Shown here in pieces: positions 1 through 14,600 of a DNA stretch of 64,000 bases. The position numbers and the translations under genes are program-made. The stretch is from Paracentrotus lividus (Eukaryota; Echinodermata; Echinoidea; Camarodonta; Echinidae), in the NCBI GenBank assembly GCA_940671915.1, contig CALNVZ010002100.1, positions 5,527,971 to 5,591,970 on the forward strand, given 5' to 3'. Each line of letters starts with the position of its first letter. Within the stretch, counting starts at the first letter, position 1. The notes beneath the pieces are model-generated. The model saw nothing but the letters and a program-made list of their open reading frames with translations, was not told the DNA's origin and ran no database searches.

Positions 1-239
1 CTCATGCTGCTCGCTCGCTAGCGGATCGGATCGCATGTCTTTCTGTTTAAACCTATTTTTTCAGAATGACAAGGGGTCCCAATATATTGTTGGGGCTCAA
101 ACAATAATCCCCCCCTCCCTTCCCGAGTGGTTTGGTGGGTCGATTACATTGAGCCCCCTCTGCCTCCCAATTTGTTTTTGAAACGCTCATTGTATCAGTT
201 CTCTTGTACAAATATTAACTGGGAATGCCTTTAAGATTA

Positions 240-1190
240 TTTTTAACAAAAGCGCTTAGAATGCACACTTTTCAGGTTGATATAGTCAAAAATTTCAAGC
301 TCAGCGCTTCCCGCTCGCATATGTTGAATGAGATAAATATCTTTTTTTTTTTTTTTGAAACATAGCAAAAAAAAGCTCAAAATTCAATGTTTTGAGGCTG
401 ATATATCCAAAATTTTCAGCTCGCGCGCTTCGCGCTCGCATTGTTTAATAAGTTAACTATCTTCTTTATAACCATAGCACACAAAAGCGCTCAAATTGCA
501 CTGTTTTTCCAAATTGATATATCAAAAATTTTGAGCTCGCGCTTTCGCGCTCGCATTGTTGAATGACATAAAATATCTTTATTGTAAACATAGCGAAAAC
601 GCTCAAAATGCAACTGTTTTGAGGTTGACATATCAAATATTTTCAGCTGCGCTTCGCGCTCGCATTGTTTAATGAGATAAAATATCTTCGTTGTAAACCA
701 TAGCGAAAAAACGCTCAAATTGCACTGTTTCAGGTTGATATATCAAAAAATTTTGAGCTCGCGACTTCGCGCTCGAGCATTGTTGGATGAGATAAATATC
801 TTTTTTGAAAAATAGCGAAGAAAAAACGCTCAAAATGCACTGTTTTGAGGTTTGATATATCAAAATTTTCAGCTCGCGTTCGCGCGTCAGCATTGTTTAT
901 GAGATAAATATCTTCTTTATAACCATAGCGACAAAAAGCGCCTAAAAATCACCCTTTTCAGGTTGCTATATAACAATTTTGAGGACGCGCTTCGCGCTTC
1001 GCTTGTTGAATGGATAAATTCTTCTTTGTAAACATAGCGAACGCTTAAAATGCACTGTTTTCAGGCTGATTATATAAAAAAATCAGCTCACGCTTCGCGC
1101 TTCGATCATTTGATGAGATAAATTCTTCTTTATGTTCTAGCACACAAAAATCGCCAACTGTTTTTAGTTTGATATATCAAAAGTTTTCAA
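240..1190. repeat. ~112-bp satellite, about 8 units
   Basis: Units carry a CGCGCTTCGCGCTCGCAT box followed by TTGTTGAATGAGATAAATATC, an AT-rich middle and GATATATCAAAAATTTTC. The boxes start near 312, 433, 549, 657, 772, 883, 991 and 1096. Units are diverged, with many small indels. Short open frames here have no coding support. Confidence 0.9.
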
Positions 1191-2068
1191 CAGATCTAAG
1201 AAGATTTTGTTTTAGAACCTTGAAAAATAATCATCTTAAGTTAAGTAGGAATACTATTTTTGTTTTTTGTTTTTTTTTTTTAAAAGAGAAAAAAAAAATT
1301 AAAGAAGACTTCCGGCATTTTTCAAAAACTCGTATGTGGGGCGGGGGGGGTATTAAAAAAAATTCCCCAAAATAGTTGGTGAAAAATTGAGCCCCCCCAA
1401 TCCTGAAAATCTTCCGAAGCCTATGATATAACATCTCATCAGGGGGGCTATCATTTTCCTGATAACTTTTCACATTAAACTTTGCAGATCAACAAAAATG
1501 AGATATTTTATATCTCTCTTTCTCTAAAATAAAAATGTATAGCAGAACTAATATTGTTGAGGACTGGCATTATCAAATAACTCACATTATCTTAATTACT
1601 AGTTTTAAATAAATGTCGGTACATCGTGATATTATTAGTTTTGCATGGAGACTGGAGAGAAAACAATACAACATTACAACTACAACTGCATGTGTATATA
1701 CATCAAAAAGTAGATATGGTGGGCGTGGCAGCTAGCCGGTAATTTTTTTAATCATCTAATAAAATTACTGTCGGTTTTATGTCTGAATATTTTTCTACTC
1801 ACTGTTGTTCAAGTTGTCTAACACTGTTAAAGATGTAGCTCACACAGTCTAGCAAAGAAGGCACAAACTGCAAAGTCACAGTAAAATCACGTGTGCTGCA
1901 CTAACTAGCAATCTTTGTTTACAGCAGTCCCCCGATATATTCCCATGCCCAGCCTAGCCTGCCGATGAGGTCGATTGAGCTCCCATGCACCTGCTACACT
2001 CTCGCGCCGTTCGATTTTGAATTATTGATCGCATCGAAATCCCATTCGTTTTATGTTGTCAAGCCAAC
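1191..2068. other. Upstream region of CEP41
   Basis: AT-rich sequence with poly-T and poly-G runs, becoming more mixed near 1920-2060, just before the CEP41 start. The promoter probably lies here. No convincing TATA box or core element can be assigned by eye. Confidence 0.4.
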
Positions 2069-2113
2069 ATGTCTGCCCATGCTAGAACTTCGCGGCCTGG
2101 AACAAGAGTTGAT
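2069..2113 (+). CDS. CEP41: CEP41 exon 1 (coding part)
   Basis: Fifteen codons from ATG ([11 protein letters not shown]...) to a GTAAGT donor at 2114, ending in phase 0. The N-terminus is basic and not strongly conserved. It is supported by the correct frame into exon 2, only 102 bp away. Confidence 0.85.
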
Positions 2114-5100
2114 GTAAGTTCAATTTAACACATTTTCCTCATAATATTTGTTCATGATTGCTAGAGATTTATGTTCAGTAATTATTTCTTAATTCATTTG
2201 TAATTTCTGTTCCAGATCCTCAACAAGAGAGTCCCGGAAAATCCTAGATACAAAGATGTGAAATCCGTAATTGACACCGGTAAGAACCACTAATTGCTCT
2301 CTCCACCGTAAATGCTCGATGGTTCAGCGGGGATGTAGCGGCATAGATATGCTGCACTGTGGTGGTCCTGCCTGCGGGTTGTGTAGATTGTTGAAATTGA
2401 ATGACAGTTGATGAGTTGGGATCGAACTTTGTTTTTTCATGTAGAGGCTATACCCACTTGTTGTATGTCCGGACGGGTTGGATGTCCGGACACTCAATTT
2501 TAACCAGTCATTTGAAAGGATTTAAAAGCATTGTCTTTGAACTCATTGAATTTTTTTTTGCGCAAAATGTCTAAAAATATAAAATTAATATTGTGGAGAA
2601 CAAATAATGATTATGATGAGAATTATTCAGCATATATTTTTGGGTCAATCATTAGATTAAAATCCAGGCTTCATTTTTGTTAAGTGTCTGGACAACCAAC
2701 CCCCCGCGCATCGGCTTATGCTAAAGTGTAGCGTTGTGGCGCGGCGCGGCGCGCTGAAAAATGGAAATAATCGACGAAAAAAAAAATAAGGTTCATGAAA
2801 GCGTCCTACAAAAAAGGAAAAGATTCTGAATCGATTTTTGTGAAATTTTAGGAAATGAGCCCAATTCATGGGCGGATTCAAGTTCTTCCAAGACAAAAGA
2901 ATTTAGGAGCTGGCATTGTGTGAGTACAAAGGCCGGCCCCCTGATTCTTGGACCAGGAACCGGACCAGGACCAGGAATTTCATATTGAAATTCGCAAGTT
3001 AAACAAATGTGAACGTGACCGGGAACCAGCGAGGTGGACCGGGCAACTAGCCATCAGATTTCTGGTTTGACTGGCATATGTGAGACGTAAGCGGCCCCCC
3101 AATGAATTCTGTGGACGCAGGACCACAGAGACGGCAGGAATTTCATTGAAATTCGGCAATTTAAACCATGTAAACGTGGACCCAGGACCAGGAGTTGGAC
3201 AGACTAGCCCTCGCGATTTTCTGATTGCTGCGATAGCGCGTAGAACAGCCATTCGACTAAACTTTCATATGATTTGTGACCCCACGATTCTTCCTTTCAC
3301 CTATTTGACGCTTGTTAATCAGCACCGCCTTACAAAATGTCGTGTGGTAGCCACGCAACGGTAGCGATAATAAATACACAGATTTCCTATGGTTTTGGCA
3401 CAAATACCACACAAAATAACCATACAGAAGTAGCTATACAGCCAAATACCATAGGATTCCTATGGTTTTTGGCACAAATACCACACAAATATACCATTTA
3501 AGAGAGTGACCTATACAGCATCAAGAAGTACCGATATGATAGGATTTCCCTATGGTTTTTTGGCACAAATACCACACAAAAACCATACAGAAGTACCATA
3601 AACAGCCAAAATACCATAGGAATTTCCTATGGTTTTTTGGCCAAATACCACAATGCAAGATACCATTAGGATTTTCTATGGGTTTTTGGCATCAAACATA
3701 CCACAAATACACATACAGAAGAGCCATACCAGCCAAAATACAATGATTTTCTATCGTTTTTGGGCACAAATACCACACAAAAAACATACAGAAGTACACA
3801 TACAGCAAAAATACCCATAGGCATTTCCTATGGTTTTGTTGCAAAATACCAACACAAACACCATACAGAATACATAAGCCAAATACCATAGGATTTTCTA
3901 TGGTTTTTTTTGGCGACAATAGCCACACAAATACCATAACTGGATTTTTTCTATGGTTTTTTTGGCAAAACAAATACCACACAAAATTACCATACAGAAG
4001 TACCATATCAGCCAAATAAACATAGATTTCTATGGTTTTTTGGACAAATACACACAAAATACCATACAGAAGTACCATACAGCCAAAATACCATAGGATT
4101 TCCTATGGTTTTTTGCACAAATACACACAAAAAACCAACAGAAATACCATACATATGGTATTTTGCCAGAAAACATACAGAAATACCATCTATGGTATTT
4201 GTGCCAAAACATACAGCAATACCAATCAATGTATTTGTGCACAAAACCATACAGCAATACCATACTATGGTATTGTGCCAAATAAACCATACATATGGTA
4301 TTTGTGCCAAAAACCATACAGCATACCATACATATGGTATTTGTGCCAAAAACCATACAGCAATACATACATATGGTATTTGTGCCAAAAAACATACAGA
4401 AATACCATACATATGGTATTTTCTGCCAAACAGAAAACCATACAGAAATACCATACATATGGTATTTGTGCCAGAAATCATACAGCAATACCATCATATG
4501 GTTATGTGCCAAGAAACCATACATATGGTATTTGTGCCAAGAAACCATACATATGGTATTTGTGCCAAAAACATACAGCAATACCATACATAGGTATTTG
4601 TGCCAAAACATACAGAATACCATACATTGGTATTTGTGCAAAAAACATACAGCAATACCATACATAGGTATTTGTGCCAAGAAAACCATACAGAAATACC
4701 ATACATATGGTATTTGTGCCAGAAAACCATAAAGCACAATACCATACATATGGTATTGTGTGCAAGAAACCATATATATGGTATTTGTGCCAGAAACCAT
4801 ACATATGATTTTGTGCCAAAAACCATACAGCAATACCATACATATGGTATTTGTGCCAAAAAACCATACAGCAATACCATACATATGGTACTTGTGCCAA
4901 AAAACCATACAGAAATACCATACATATGGTATTGTGCCAAAAAAAACATACAGCAATACCATACATATGGTATTTGTGCCAAAAAAGCATACAGCAATAC
5001 ATACATATGGTATTGTGCACAAAACCATACAGCAATACCATACATATGGTATTTGTGCCAAATACCATACATATGTATTTGTGCCAAAAACCATACAGCA

Positions 5101-8100
5101 ATACCATACATATGTATTTGTGCAAAAAACATACAGCAATACCATACATATGATATTTGTGCCAAAAAACATACAGAAATACCATACATATGGTATTTCT
5201 GCCAAAGAAAACCATACAGAATACCATACATATGGTATTTGGTGCCAGAAATCATACAGCAATACCATATATGTATTTGTCCAGAAACCATACATATGGT
5301 ATTTGTGCCAAGAACCATACATAGGTATTTGTGCCAAGAAACATACATATGGTATTTGTGCCAAAAAACCATACAGCAATACCATACATATGGTATTTGT
5401 GCCAAAAAACCATACAGAAATACCTACATATGGTATTTGTGCCAAAAAACATACAGCAATAACCACATATGGTATTTGTGCCAAGAAAACCATACAGAAT
5501 ACCATACATATGGTATTTTGCCAGAAACCAATACAGCAATACCATACATATGGTATTTGTGCCAAGAAACCATATATATGGTATTTGTGCCAAGAAACCA
5601 TACATATGGTATTTGTGCCAAAAAACCATACAGCAATACCATACATATGGTATTTGTGCCAAAAAACCATACAGCATACCATACATATGGTACTTGTGCC
5701 AAAAAACCATAAGAAATACCATACATATGGTATTTGTGCCAAAAAAAAATACAGCAATACCATACATATGGTATTTGTGCCAAGAAAACCATACAGAAAT
5801 ACCATACATATGGTATTTGTGCCAGAAACCATACAGCAATACCATACATATGGTATTGTGCCATAAACCATACAGCAATACCATACATATGGTATTTGTG
5901 CCAAAAAAACATACAGAAATACCATTCATATGGTATTTGTGCCAAAAACCATACAGAAATACCATACATATGGTATTTGTGCCAAAAACCATAACAGCAA
6001 TACCATACATGTGGTATTTGTGCCAAATACCACAGGCACTGCTGTATGGTATTCTTATGGTACCCTTTTCCTGTGTGGTATTCCTATGGTACTTCTATGG
6101 TATTTTATTGTACCATAGAAATACATAGGAATACCACAGGACATTCAGATATACCATATGAATACCACAGGACATTCAGAAATACCATAGGAATACCACA
6201 GGACATTTTTGTAAGGGCGGGTATAGCTGTGCGCATACACAGAACGACTACGCGTACAATGTCCGGTCAGCTGTGCGGTTGAATCTGATTGGCCGGCCGG
6301 GATCACGATAGGTAGGCGACTGTTCTATTTTAGAGCAAGGGGGTGACACGGCGTTTGGGCTTAGTGGGAGGGACACGTACGGCGATTTATTGAGACCGTT
6401 TATTTATTTCAGCAGACATTGTTTCTTGTCATTTTCTTGTCAAGTAAAATCTCATCGCTACCTGACTGCGTGATTATTTACGAAAAATCAGTACAAATGT
6501 CGCCTCTTTTCTTCTTTTTCTAATTCAATCTCGATACCGCAGTGATCCACAGAATTAAAAACCCTTGATTTCCCCTGAGCAAGATTGGTACGACCCGTAG
6601 CCGGCCTGGCTCGCTATAGCCAAGTTCCCAAATCAGACGTAGGCATCAATTGGTTTGATCTTTTGAGTAAAAAATGACGGTGCTTTTTTTTCATCCAATA
6701 AGAATAATTTATATTCAACATTTTGAGAATGAGCTGAATAACTTAAATCTTTTTCCGTTGGTGAAAAATAGCCCACCCGGCAAGAAACTTACTGATAAAG
6801 CCGGAAGCATTCAGTCAAAAAAGTTCAATACCATAGAAACTTTGACAAAATTGATGAAAGTCAAACAAAAAATGACGGTACGCTGAAAGAGCAAAAAATC
6901 GTGATTTTATATCACCATAAACGAAGAAGAGTTACCATTTCTAATACTTTTTCCGTTGGTGAACTAGGCCCATCGGGTCAAAAGATATGGTTGAAACAAG
7001 AGGAAAATTGTACCGTTTTTGCAGCTTTTTATAGCGGCGTGCAGTGTGTTGAAGGGTTGACGCTTAAGTGTTAGGGTAAAATCCATATGCATCGTTTTGG
7101 AACTATTAGTCACACAATTTTTGACACACACACACCCACACACACACACATGCACACTAACCCACACAAGGGCTTATGCTAAAGTCTCGAGTCCGAAAAA
7201 TGATAATCATTTCCAAATTTCACAAAATCGATCCAGAATCTTTCTTTTTTCGGTAGGACGCTTTGGAAGAACCTTGTTTTTTTTTTGTCGATTATTTCCA
7301 TTTTTTAACGCGCCGCGCCGCGCCACAACGCAACACTTTAGCATAAGCCCGCGCATCCTATGTCTGCGATCCTAAGAATTTTAATTTAAGAGCTGGAAAT
7401 ATATTTTTACTCTTGTAATATTTATTCTTGAGCCTATATAGATCTAGGCCCTAAGTTAGATCTACTTTAAACTGTAGGCTAGATCTATTAGTTTGACCAA
7501 AGACTGTTATAACATCTCATGAAATAATATTTGATTTTGAGAAAGAAAAACAGTGCATTGACAGACTCATAGACGTGTGAGTTAAGTTCCTAATTAGGCT
7601 ACCAGTCTGAAAGTCGGATTGAAATAGTATGGAAAGTATTATTAATAGTGAAAAATCGTGTCTAAGTCTAACTTCAAAAACGATCTCAATCTTTATATTT
7701 TAATGGTAGACCCTATGTTCTTGCTGGCCCCTAACTAAATTCATTGTTAGATTTTTAAAATGAAAATTTGTTTCTTTGAAATTGTATGAACATAGTGAGT
7801 TCTGAATGTCTGAAATACAGACCCTGATTATTTTATAGATAGATCTAGAGTCTAGTGAAAATCTGAGCCAATGGTTGAAAATGATATAGATCTAGATCTA
7901 ATTCGCTATATGACATTTATCTAGCGATTGATGTTTGTAACGTCCAATAATAAATAGATCTACTTAGAACCTCTATTTGTAACTTAGTATCTTTAGCATG
8001 TCTTTCAAAATTTTTGATGGTTTCAGACATTCTGAGTAGGTATAAAGCTGCAAATATTTCATCTTTACTTCAACTTTTTAAAAATTACAATATATAGATC

Positions 8101-11100
8101 TAGGGCCTACATGTACATGTATGCTCACAACGTTTAGCCTACATGTATTCATCCATTGCAGTAGCAAAGTTCAGAAGACTAGTAGGTAGATTGATGTCGT
8201 GTTTTTAAACACTTTTAAAAGACATAAATGATAAAAGTGTCAAAAAATTGTTAAAGATTATCTTGTCCAATTTAACATTTCAACTTCATAACTTGGGTAA
8301 AGGCATAAATAGAATAATATAATAATGAGATAATAAATAAAAAGTGTATTATAGCCCTTGTCATAGATATATGTCATCAGAAGAGGTTGAGACAGTTCTA
8401 TAACCCCTGAGCCATTTCTGTGATTCTTGTCAAACTTTTTGAGTAGCAACAGAAGACCCTGATACTTTTTAGTGCATATAACATTAGATTTCAAAGGTCA
8501 GTACTATTTACATTAGTTTACCAAAACTGTCTTAGAACCTTATGAATAATATGAGAAATAGAATGTATCTAGAGATCGGGAAAATACAAAGTTTATAATG
8601 TTCCTAATTATGTAACTAATCAATAATTTATCTTCATGTCCTGTTTCCATTACAGGGGCAAGTCTGTCCAAGCACATGGCTAAAATTGAAGACATCAGAA
8701 AAAGTAAGTACCCAATGTCAAAGCTTGACCAAATTGATCTCTGCTGTGTGTGGGCTCTCATTGCCTGTGTGTTATAAAAGATACAACGATAAAGCTAAAG
8801 ATGATTGGTATATTTGAGTTTAAAAAAAAAAAAAAATTGAAGAAAAGGCCTTAGGAGAACTAATATATTTTGAGGAGAAAAGTACCAGTTTTGCTACTTG
8901 ATAACATAATTATCTTGGTATGAATGCACCGAGTAGCAAATAGTGTGTAATCATTCAAGTGGGCCTAAATTAAAAGGCTAATACACTGTTCAGAATATTG
9001 CATTATTGATAAGGAAACAAGTCAGATTGATTATTATTTATACCTGGACTTGAGGTGGTGCTATATGGGACTGCTGGTTTGCATAAATGGCATGAAATCT
9101 TATACGAATTACTCTGAACATTGTGGAAGTAGTGAAGAGAAGTAGTTTGAGATGGATGTGCCATGTGCTGAGGATGGACGATGATGAACTTGTGAAAAGA
9201 GCATGTGATAGGGAAGTGGGTGGCAAAATGGGAAAGGGAAGACCAAAGATTACCTGGAAGGAAAGCAGTAAGGTTGGTTTGAACGAGGAGGATGCTCAAG
9301 ACAGAAACAAATGGAAGGAGAGAGTGTCATGGTGCGAGAGTCAGTAAACCTTCGTATTTTGAAGGGAAACAGTAACTTTCAAAAACAAGAGCAGTAAGAT
9401 CAAAATGAATAAGATTCTATTGCTCTAACAGTAAAAACAAACTACTGAAAATTTCAGATCAAATGGAAGTCATTTACTACCATAAAACAGTGTGACAGCC
9501 AAACACCGGTGAAATTGATACCCCTCTGTTTGAAACCTTCCAGCCGGCTAGGGACGGTGGGAACACGACAGGAAGTGGGGTGTCTTGGAAAGCACATGGA
9601 AATTTGTTTTCCACCACAAGATGGTTTACTAAATTTGAGTATGAAATCATCGATATCTCGAAAGTAAAACAAGCAATTAACTTGCAATTTTAAGGAGATA
9701 CCAGACTGACCTATAAGTTTATAATTATGTTGACAAAATGAGCTAAATCCGAAAATTGTGATTTGAATATCTTTCAATGTTACTGCATCCCTTTAAGCGA
9801 AAAATGCTGACTCAAAGAAATGATGATGATACTGTATAAAAGGAATGGCAATTCAGTCTTGATGTAATACGAATAGGTCACTATGGATCTCTTTGTCATG
9901 TGAAATGTCATAAATGATCCAAGAAAAATGTCAAAGCTTACTGATAATATTTGGTATTTTAGCCAAACAAATGAAGCAACTCCGGGGATGAAAAAAGCAA
10001 TTAATTTAGTTACTTTTAATTTCGTTTTAATTGAGTGCATCATGCTGTAATGGGTAATGAATAATCAATTAAAGGCCTGCTCGTGTGATCACGTCTATGG
10101 CTGACTGATTTCTATTGTAGTAATTGTACACCTTTTATGTTTGGGTGGGTCTTTACATGAAACCCAATCAATAATCATCATCATCGCTCCAACAGAAATG
10201 GTGCAGGCTATTTTATTAAATGGCTGACACTATGCTTTATCTATACATCAATACGAGTATGTTTTGTCTTTAGATTATAAACCAGACATTATATAGCGTA
10301 TTTGAATACATGATTTGACAGATAAATTTTAATTGAAAGTCGGGTTTGGTTGCTTCAGCTCTTTCAATGTACATGTACATATTTGTACAGTCTGTATCAA
10401 ATAAAATGGTACAAATGGGAAACATTTTCATAGTATGAAGAAGTATCACAACCTGGTAGGCCTACTATTGGGTATTTCCAGGCAGGTACAGTAGGTGGAT
10501 TCACACCTACCAGATCAGGAAAAATTCCCGTAATTTACGAGAACCGTTTCAATCACCAAAATACATGTAATTTGTGTATTATGTTCACACCTGCCCAAAC
10601 CGTCTTTTTTAGGGAAAATACCCAAAGGTATAGAAAAGAGAAGAAAGAAGGAAAAACAAAGAAAATACATAAGGAAAGAGAAGAAAGAATGAAAACAAAG
10701 AAATACATAAAGAAAGAGAAGAAAGAAGGAAAAACAAAGAAATACATAAGGAAATAGAAGACAGAAGGAAAACAAAGAAATACAATAGGAAAGGGAAGAA
10801 AAAAAGAATACATAAGGAAAGAGGGGAGAGAAGGAAAATCAAAGAAATACACAAGGAAAGAGGAGCAAGAAAAAATATTTAAACCAAGAAATCCATAACA
10901 AAAGGAAAGGGGAATAGACAGTTTCCATTATTTCTGTTTACACTGCAAAAGTTCCCACGACCTTGGCGACAAAGTACCTACTGATTTACAATAATTTATC
11001 TTCGGGAATATTATGCATAGTTTGGTTCTACACATGCAAAATTATGCGTTTGTGATCTGGGTACGAATACCCGATTAGAGATTACAGGAACTTTTCCAGA

Positions 11101-11574
11101 TCGGGCAGGTGTGAAACCACCTAATGTCAGAATTTCTTCTGCATTTTTTTTTTTTTTGCCCATCTCATTTGGTTCTGTAGATCTTGAGATATGATTATTT
11201 GTGCAAGCCTTAATGTCATGACTTTGTGTAGATGTAGGTTTTGCACACAGAAGCCAAGATGACCATGAAAGAACAAAAGATTTGTGTAAATTTGATTTGC
11301 TCCTTGTCCTTGAAAACAAACTGAAGATGACATGAATTCTTTAATTTTCTCCTATATATTACTTTCACTCAACTCAGAGGGCAGTACACATTACAAATGT
11401 ACAATGTACATGTATGTTGTTCAGACTGCTCAGACAAATGATCTGAGCTTTCATGTATTCATTAATGCTAATGCTGCCCTCTCATGATGTCAAGTCCATC
11501 TTGAAAACTATAATCTGGAGAGATTGAAGAGTACCATCATATTCAACTACTTTAGTACTACTGTACATGTACTG

Positions 11575-11611
<37 letters not shown>

Positions 11612-14600
11612 ATGTAACACTTGTATTAATGAATGATAAATTCCACTGCTGTCACTCATATTGCTAACTTTGTAAATATACTTAGTGAATCTATCCTAGT
11701 AACTTCTACAGTACTCAATGTCCCGCAGGTAGAGCGTTGATAAATAAATAGTCATCAAATCACAAAGTTGATGGTTGAATCATATTTATTTGTTGCAACT
11801 CAGAGTTTCATGCAAAGCGATCATCAGGCTACTAATGAAACATTGTATATATACCATTCAAACAATCATTAATGTTAAGACATACATGTATATCCTTGGA
11901 TTATTAAGGTATATTTCCTTGCAAATATTTTACTCGGTAATCTTGGACAGGGAAAATGAGAGGGTAAAATTTAATTCATGATATCAATTACTAGTTGACC
12001 CTTAGTTTATTTTAATGATAATTGACTCTCTCATAAAAAAAAAAATTAAAAAAATAATAAATTCAGTAATAAACAAAACATATACAAACAAGTATACTTT
12101 TTTTAAAGCATTTCTAAATCTGTTTATTATAAATGGCATGTAAAGACAGGATTTTACAATCAGTTACATTAATTTTATTTTTTTGAATACATTTTGTCTT
12201 ATAGTATGTCAGTGTACAATTTTTGTACAGTAAACATGAATGACAGCAGTATTTTGTCTGGTCATTAAGAAATGATACTTTTAATTGTCTTTCATGTCTT
12301 GCTAATTTTGGCATCATTATGTCTGTAAATGTGAATCTAAACAGTTTCTCATTAGGATCTGTGTTGTAGTGCAATTTATATCCTCTGTTTAATGTCCCCT
12401 CACTGCTAATTGTTATATAAATAGAATGCCGATAATTGTTTCCATAATTAGGTTACCCCTTCCACTCATCAAAATCAACTACGCTATTGTCATTTAATTA
12501 GCTGAATAGCCATGAGCCACTGTTTGAGATTTCAGTCTCTATCTAAACACCTTTCCCCATTTCAATGTTTGCTCAGCTCTTGGATGCATGTGGGTATTTG
12601 GCTTGATGTAACTATGGTAACAATTTTCCGGGTGCTCAGTGATGTGGTGTGGTGTGCAGATCAATGCCTAGAGCCCAAGTAGCATATGTTTATCCACAAT
12701 GAGAAACACTTACTAAAGTGTGCGCTTATATTTGCACTGTTCAGGATCTTTTATCTCTCTGTTGAACCACTGTTGGTCTATGGGTAGCTGTCAGTCACGC
12801 TTCAGCGAGCTTGGAAATCAAGACATCAACCTAGCTTTAGTATATGAGAGCGTGCCGTTTACCTTTTAGGGTCGTCAGCCAAGCATTGATCTCTCACGCT
12901 CTCTGCAGCTGTATTGAGTACCAGGAATCAATACTCCCTTCACTTTATTGAATAATAACTATTTAAGGACATTTTATATTTGGCAAAATTATGATCCTCT
13001 GAAAGGATATCAATATTTTGGATTCAACTTGGAATTGATCGTGGAGGTTATTTATAAGCCATTGCGTTACTTTCAGCAGTAGATAGCATAGAGTCTGTCG
13101 ATCTAAGAAAGCTCACATTTCATCTGCACATATTGTTGCATATTGGATATAGCTGTCTCTTGTTGATCTGCCTATATGGTGGAAATCATCTCCAAGAGTC
13201 CTTCAAAACTGGAGTCATTAATTCATGTGGAAATAAGTTTATTTCACAACTTCGCAGCATAAAAAAAAATTGGATTTAACTGTCTCTTGTTGATCTGTCA
13301 GATATACATGTAGGGGTAGAAATCATTTTCTAGAGTTCTTCAGAACTGGAGTCATTAATTCATCTGGAAATAAATTTGCTTCACAGCTTTTCAGCATCAA
13401 CAAACTGGATGAAGAGGAAGGAATTGATTGCATGACCCTGTTCAAATTACTTGATTTGATTGAATGTGATCATTAGGTACCATGTCAATGATTAGTCCAA
13501 GGAGTCCAAGAGACAAGTATATAGGAGCGGGTGATTTGACACATCGTGAAGTCCAGAAAGATGTTACTAATAGGAAGGCAAGAACAAAACTAAGACTTAG
13601 CATTATTTTGGATAAAAATAAACCTGGTAAGTGGTAAATATGGCAATCAAATTTGGAAAAAAAGGTTTTTGGCAAGTTAATTCAATCCCTTTTCTAAAAA
13701 TTCTGGGTCAATCAGGGTCGGTCCCATTGCATAAAGAGTAGCTATAATTCTGTAATCATGAAATCCTGCATTTTGATTTGCTGTAGAGCAACATTGTTAT
13801 GGATAGTTTTCATTTAAATCCATCCAAGGTGTCTGCTTTGTCTTGCTGAATAACGTTTTTGATGAGATATAAAGAGATGTCTTTTACTTGTTGATTTGTG
13901 AACTTTCTTAAGCATGAAATGAGCTGAATCTTTAATAAAAACTTGTATGATAAGATCATACATGTATGTAAAACACTTATTTTGTATTATTCTGCACATT
14001 GACCTGTAATGTTTTGATAATTTTTTTTTATTTTGTCAGTTTTCATATGTCCAATTTGACGACTTTAATGTATATTTACGTTGAAGTTAATAATAATGAG
14101 TGTTGTTGTTCCCAAGTAGCAGATTTGTTTGATAATAAATACTTTATAGAGCATGTCTTATCCTGATCACTCCAGATTATACTGTATTCTTGATCACGAT
14201 AATCCTATTACTATTGTTCACGATATTCTCTTGAGTAGACTACATTTCAATTGATAATTTTTAGGTTTGAAGTGTTTACCTCTGGTTGGTCTGCAACCTG
14301 TTCGTCAATTTGGCAATTGGTCTAATATCATTTTGGTTCACTCCCACTTTGTCTATTATCCATATGGTCTAATCATTTTGTGTATTTATTATTTTGTCCA
14401 ATCATTTGACCAGTTGCTCGTCTACTTGTGAATGGCCATTCACCAAGTTGCAGCACATCTAAATATGTGTTTATATGCCAATTACATGAATTATTGAGAA
14501 GCTATTAATTTCTATGTAACAGAAGTCTAAAACTACCACATGTCTACTTGCCATTATCACTTTATCACTGCCCATTACTCATGCGTTAAAGGGAGAAAAA

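Larger units (their letters stand above)
2713..7349. mobile_element. 4.6-kb inverted-end transposon carrying a satellite array
   Basis: The left end (from 2713) and the reverse complement of the right end (to 7349) both begin GGCTTATGCTAAAGTGT. They stay similar for ~146 bp, including a GC-rich GGCGCGGCGCGGCGCG block and a CGATTTT...GTGAAATTT block. The element is flanked by a perfect 8-bp direct repeat CGCGCATC (2705-2712 and 7350-7357), which reads as a target-site duplication. It lies in CEP41 intron 2. No transposase frame is seen, so it is non-autonomous. Eight-bp duplications fit hAT, P or Merlin-type elements; the ends do not identify the superfamily. Confidence 0.88.

Noticed and set aside
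4030..5925. 631-codon open frame on the minus strand and several 200-370-codon frames on both strands
   Set aside because: All lie in the ~42-bp satellite. The repeat lacks stops in many frames at once, the peptides are monotonous, and indels shift frames. Not genes.
3376..6205. CRISPR-like array
   Set aside because: Repeats are contiguous with no unique spacers, in an animal genome; it is a satellite.
10515..10854. Phe/Leu-rich membrane protein on the minus strand
   Set aside because: Antisense translation of a polypurine minisatellite in three overlapping frames.
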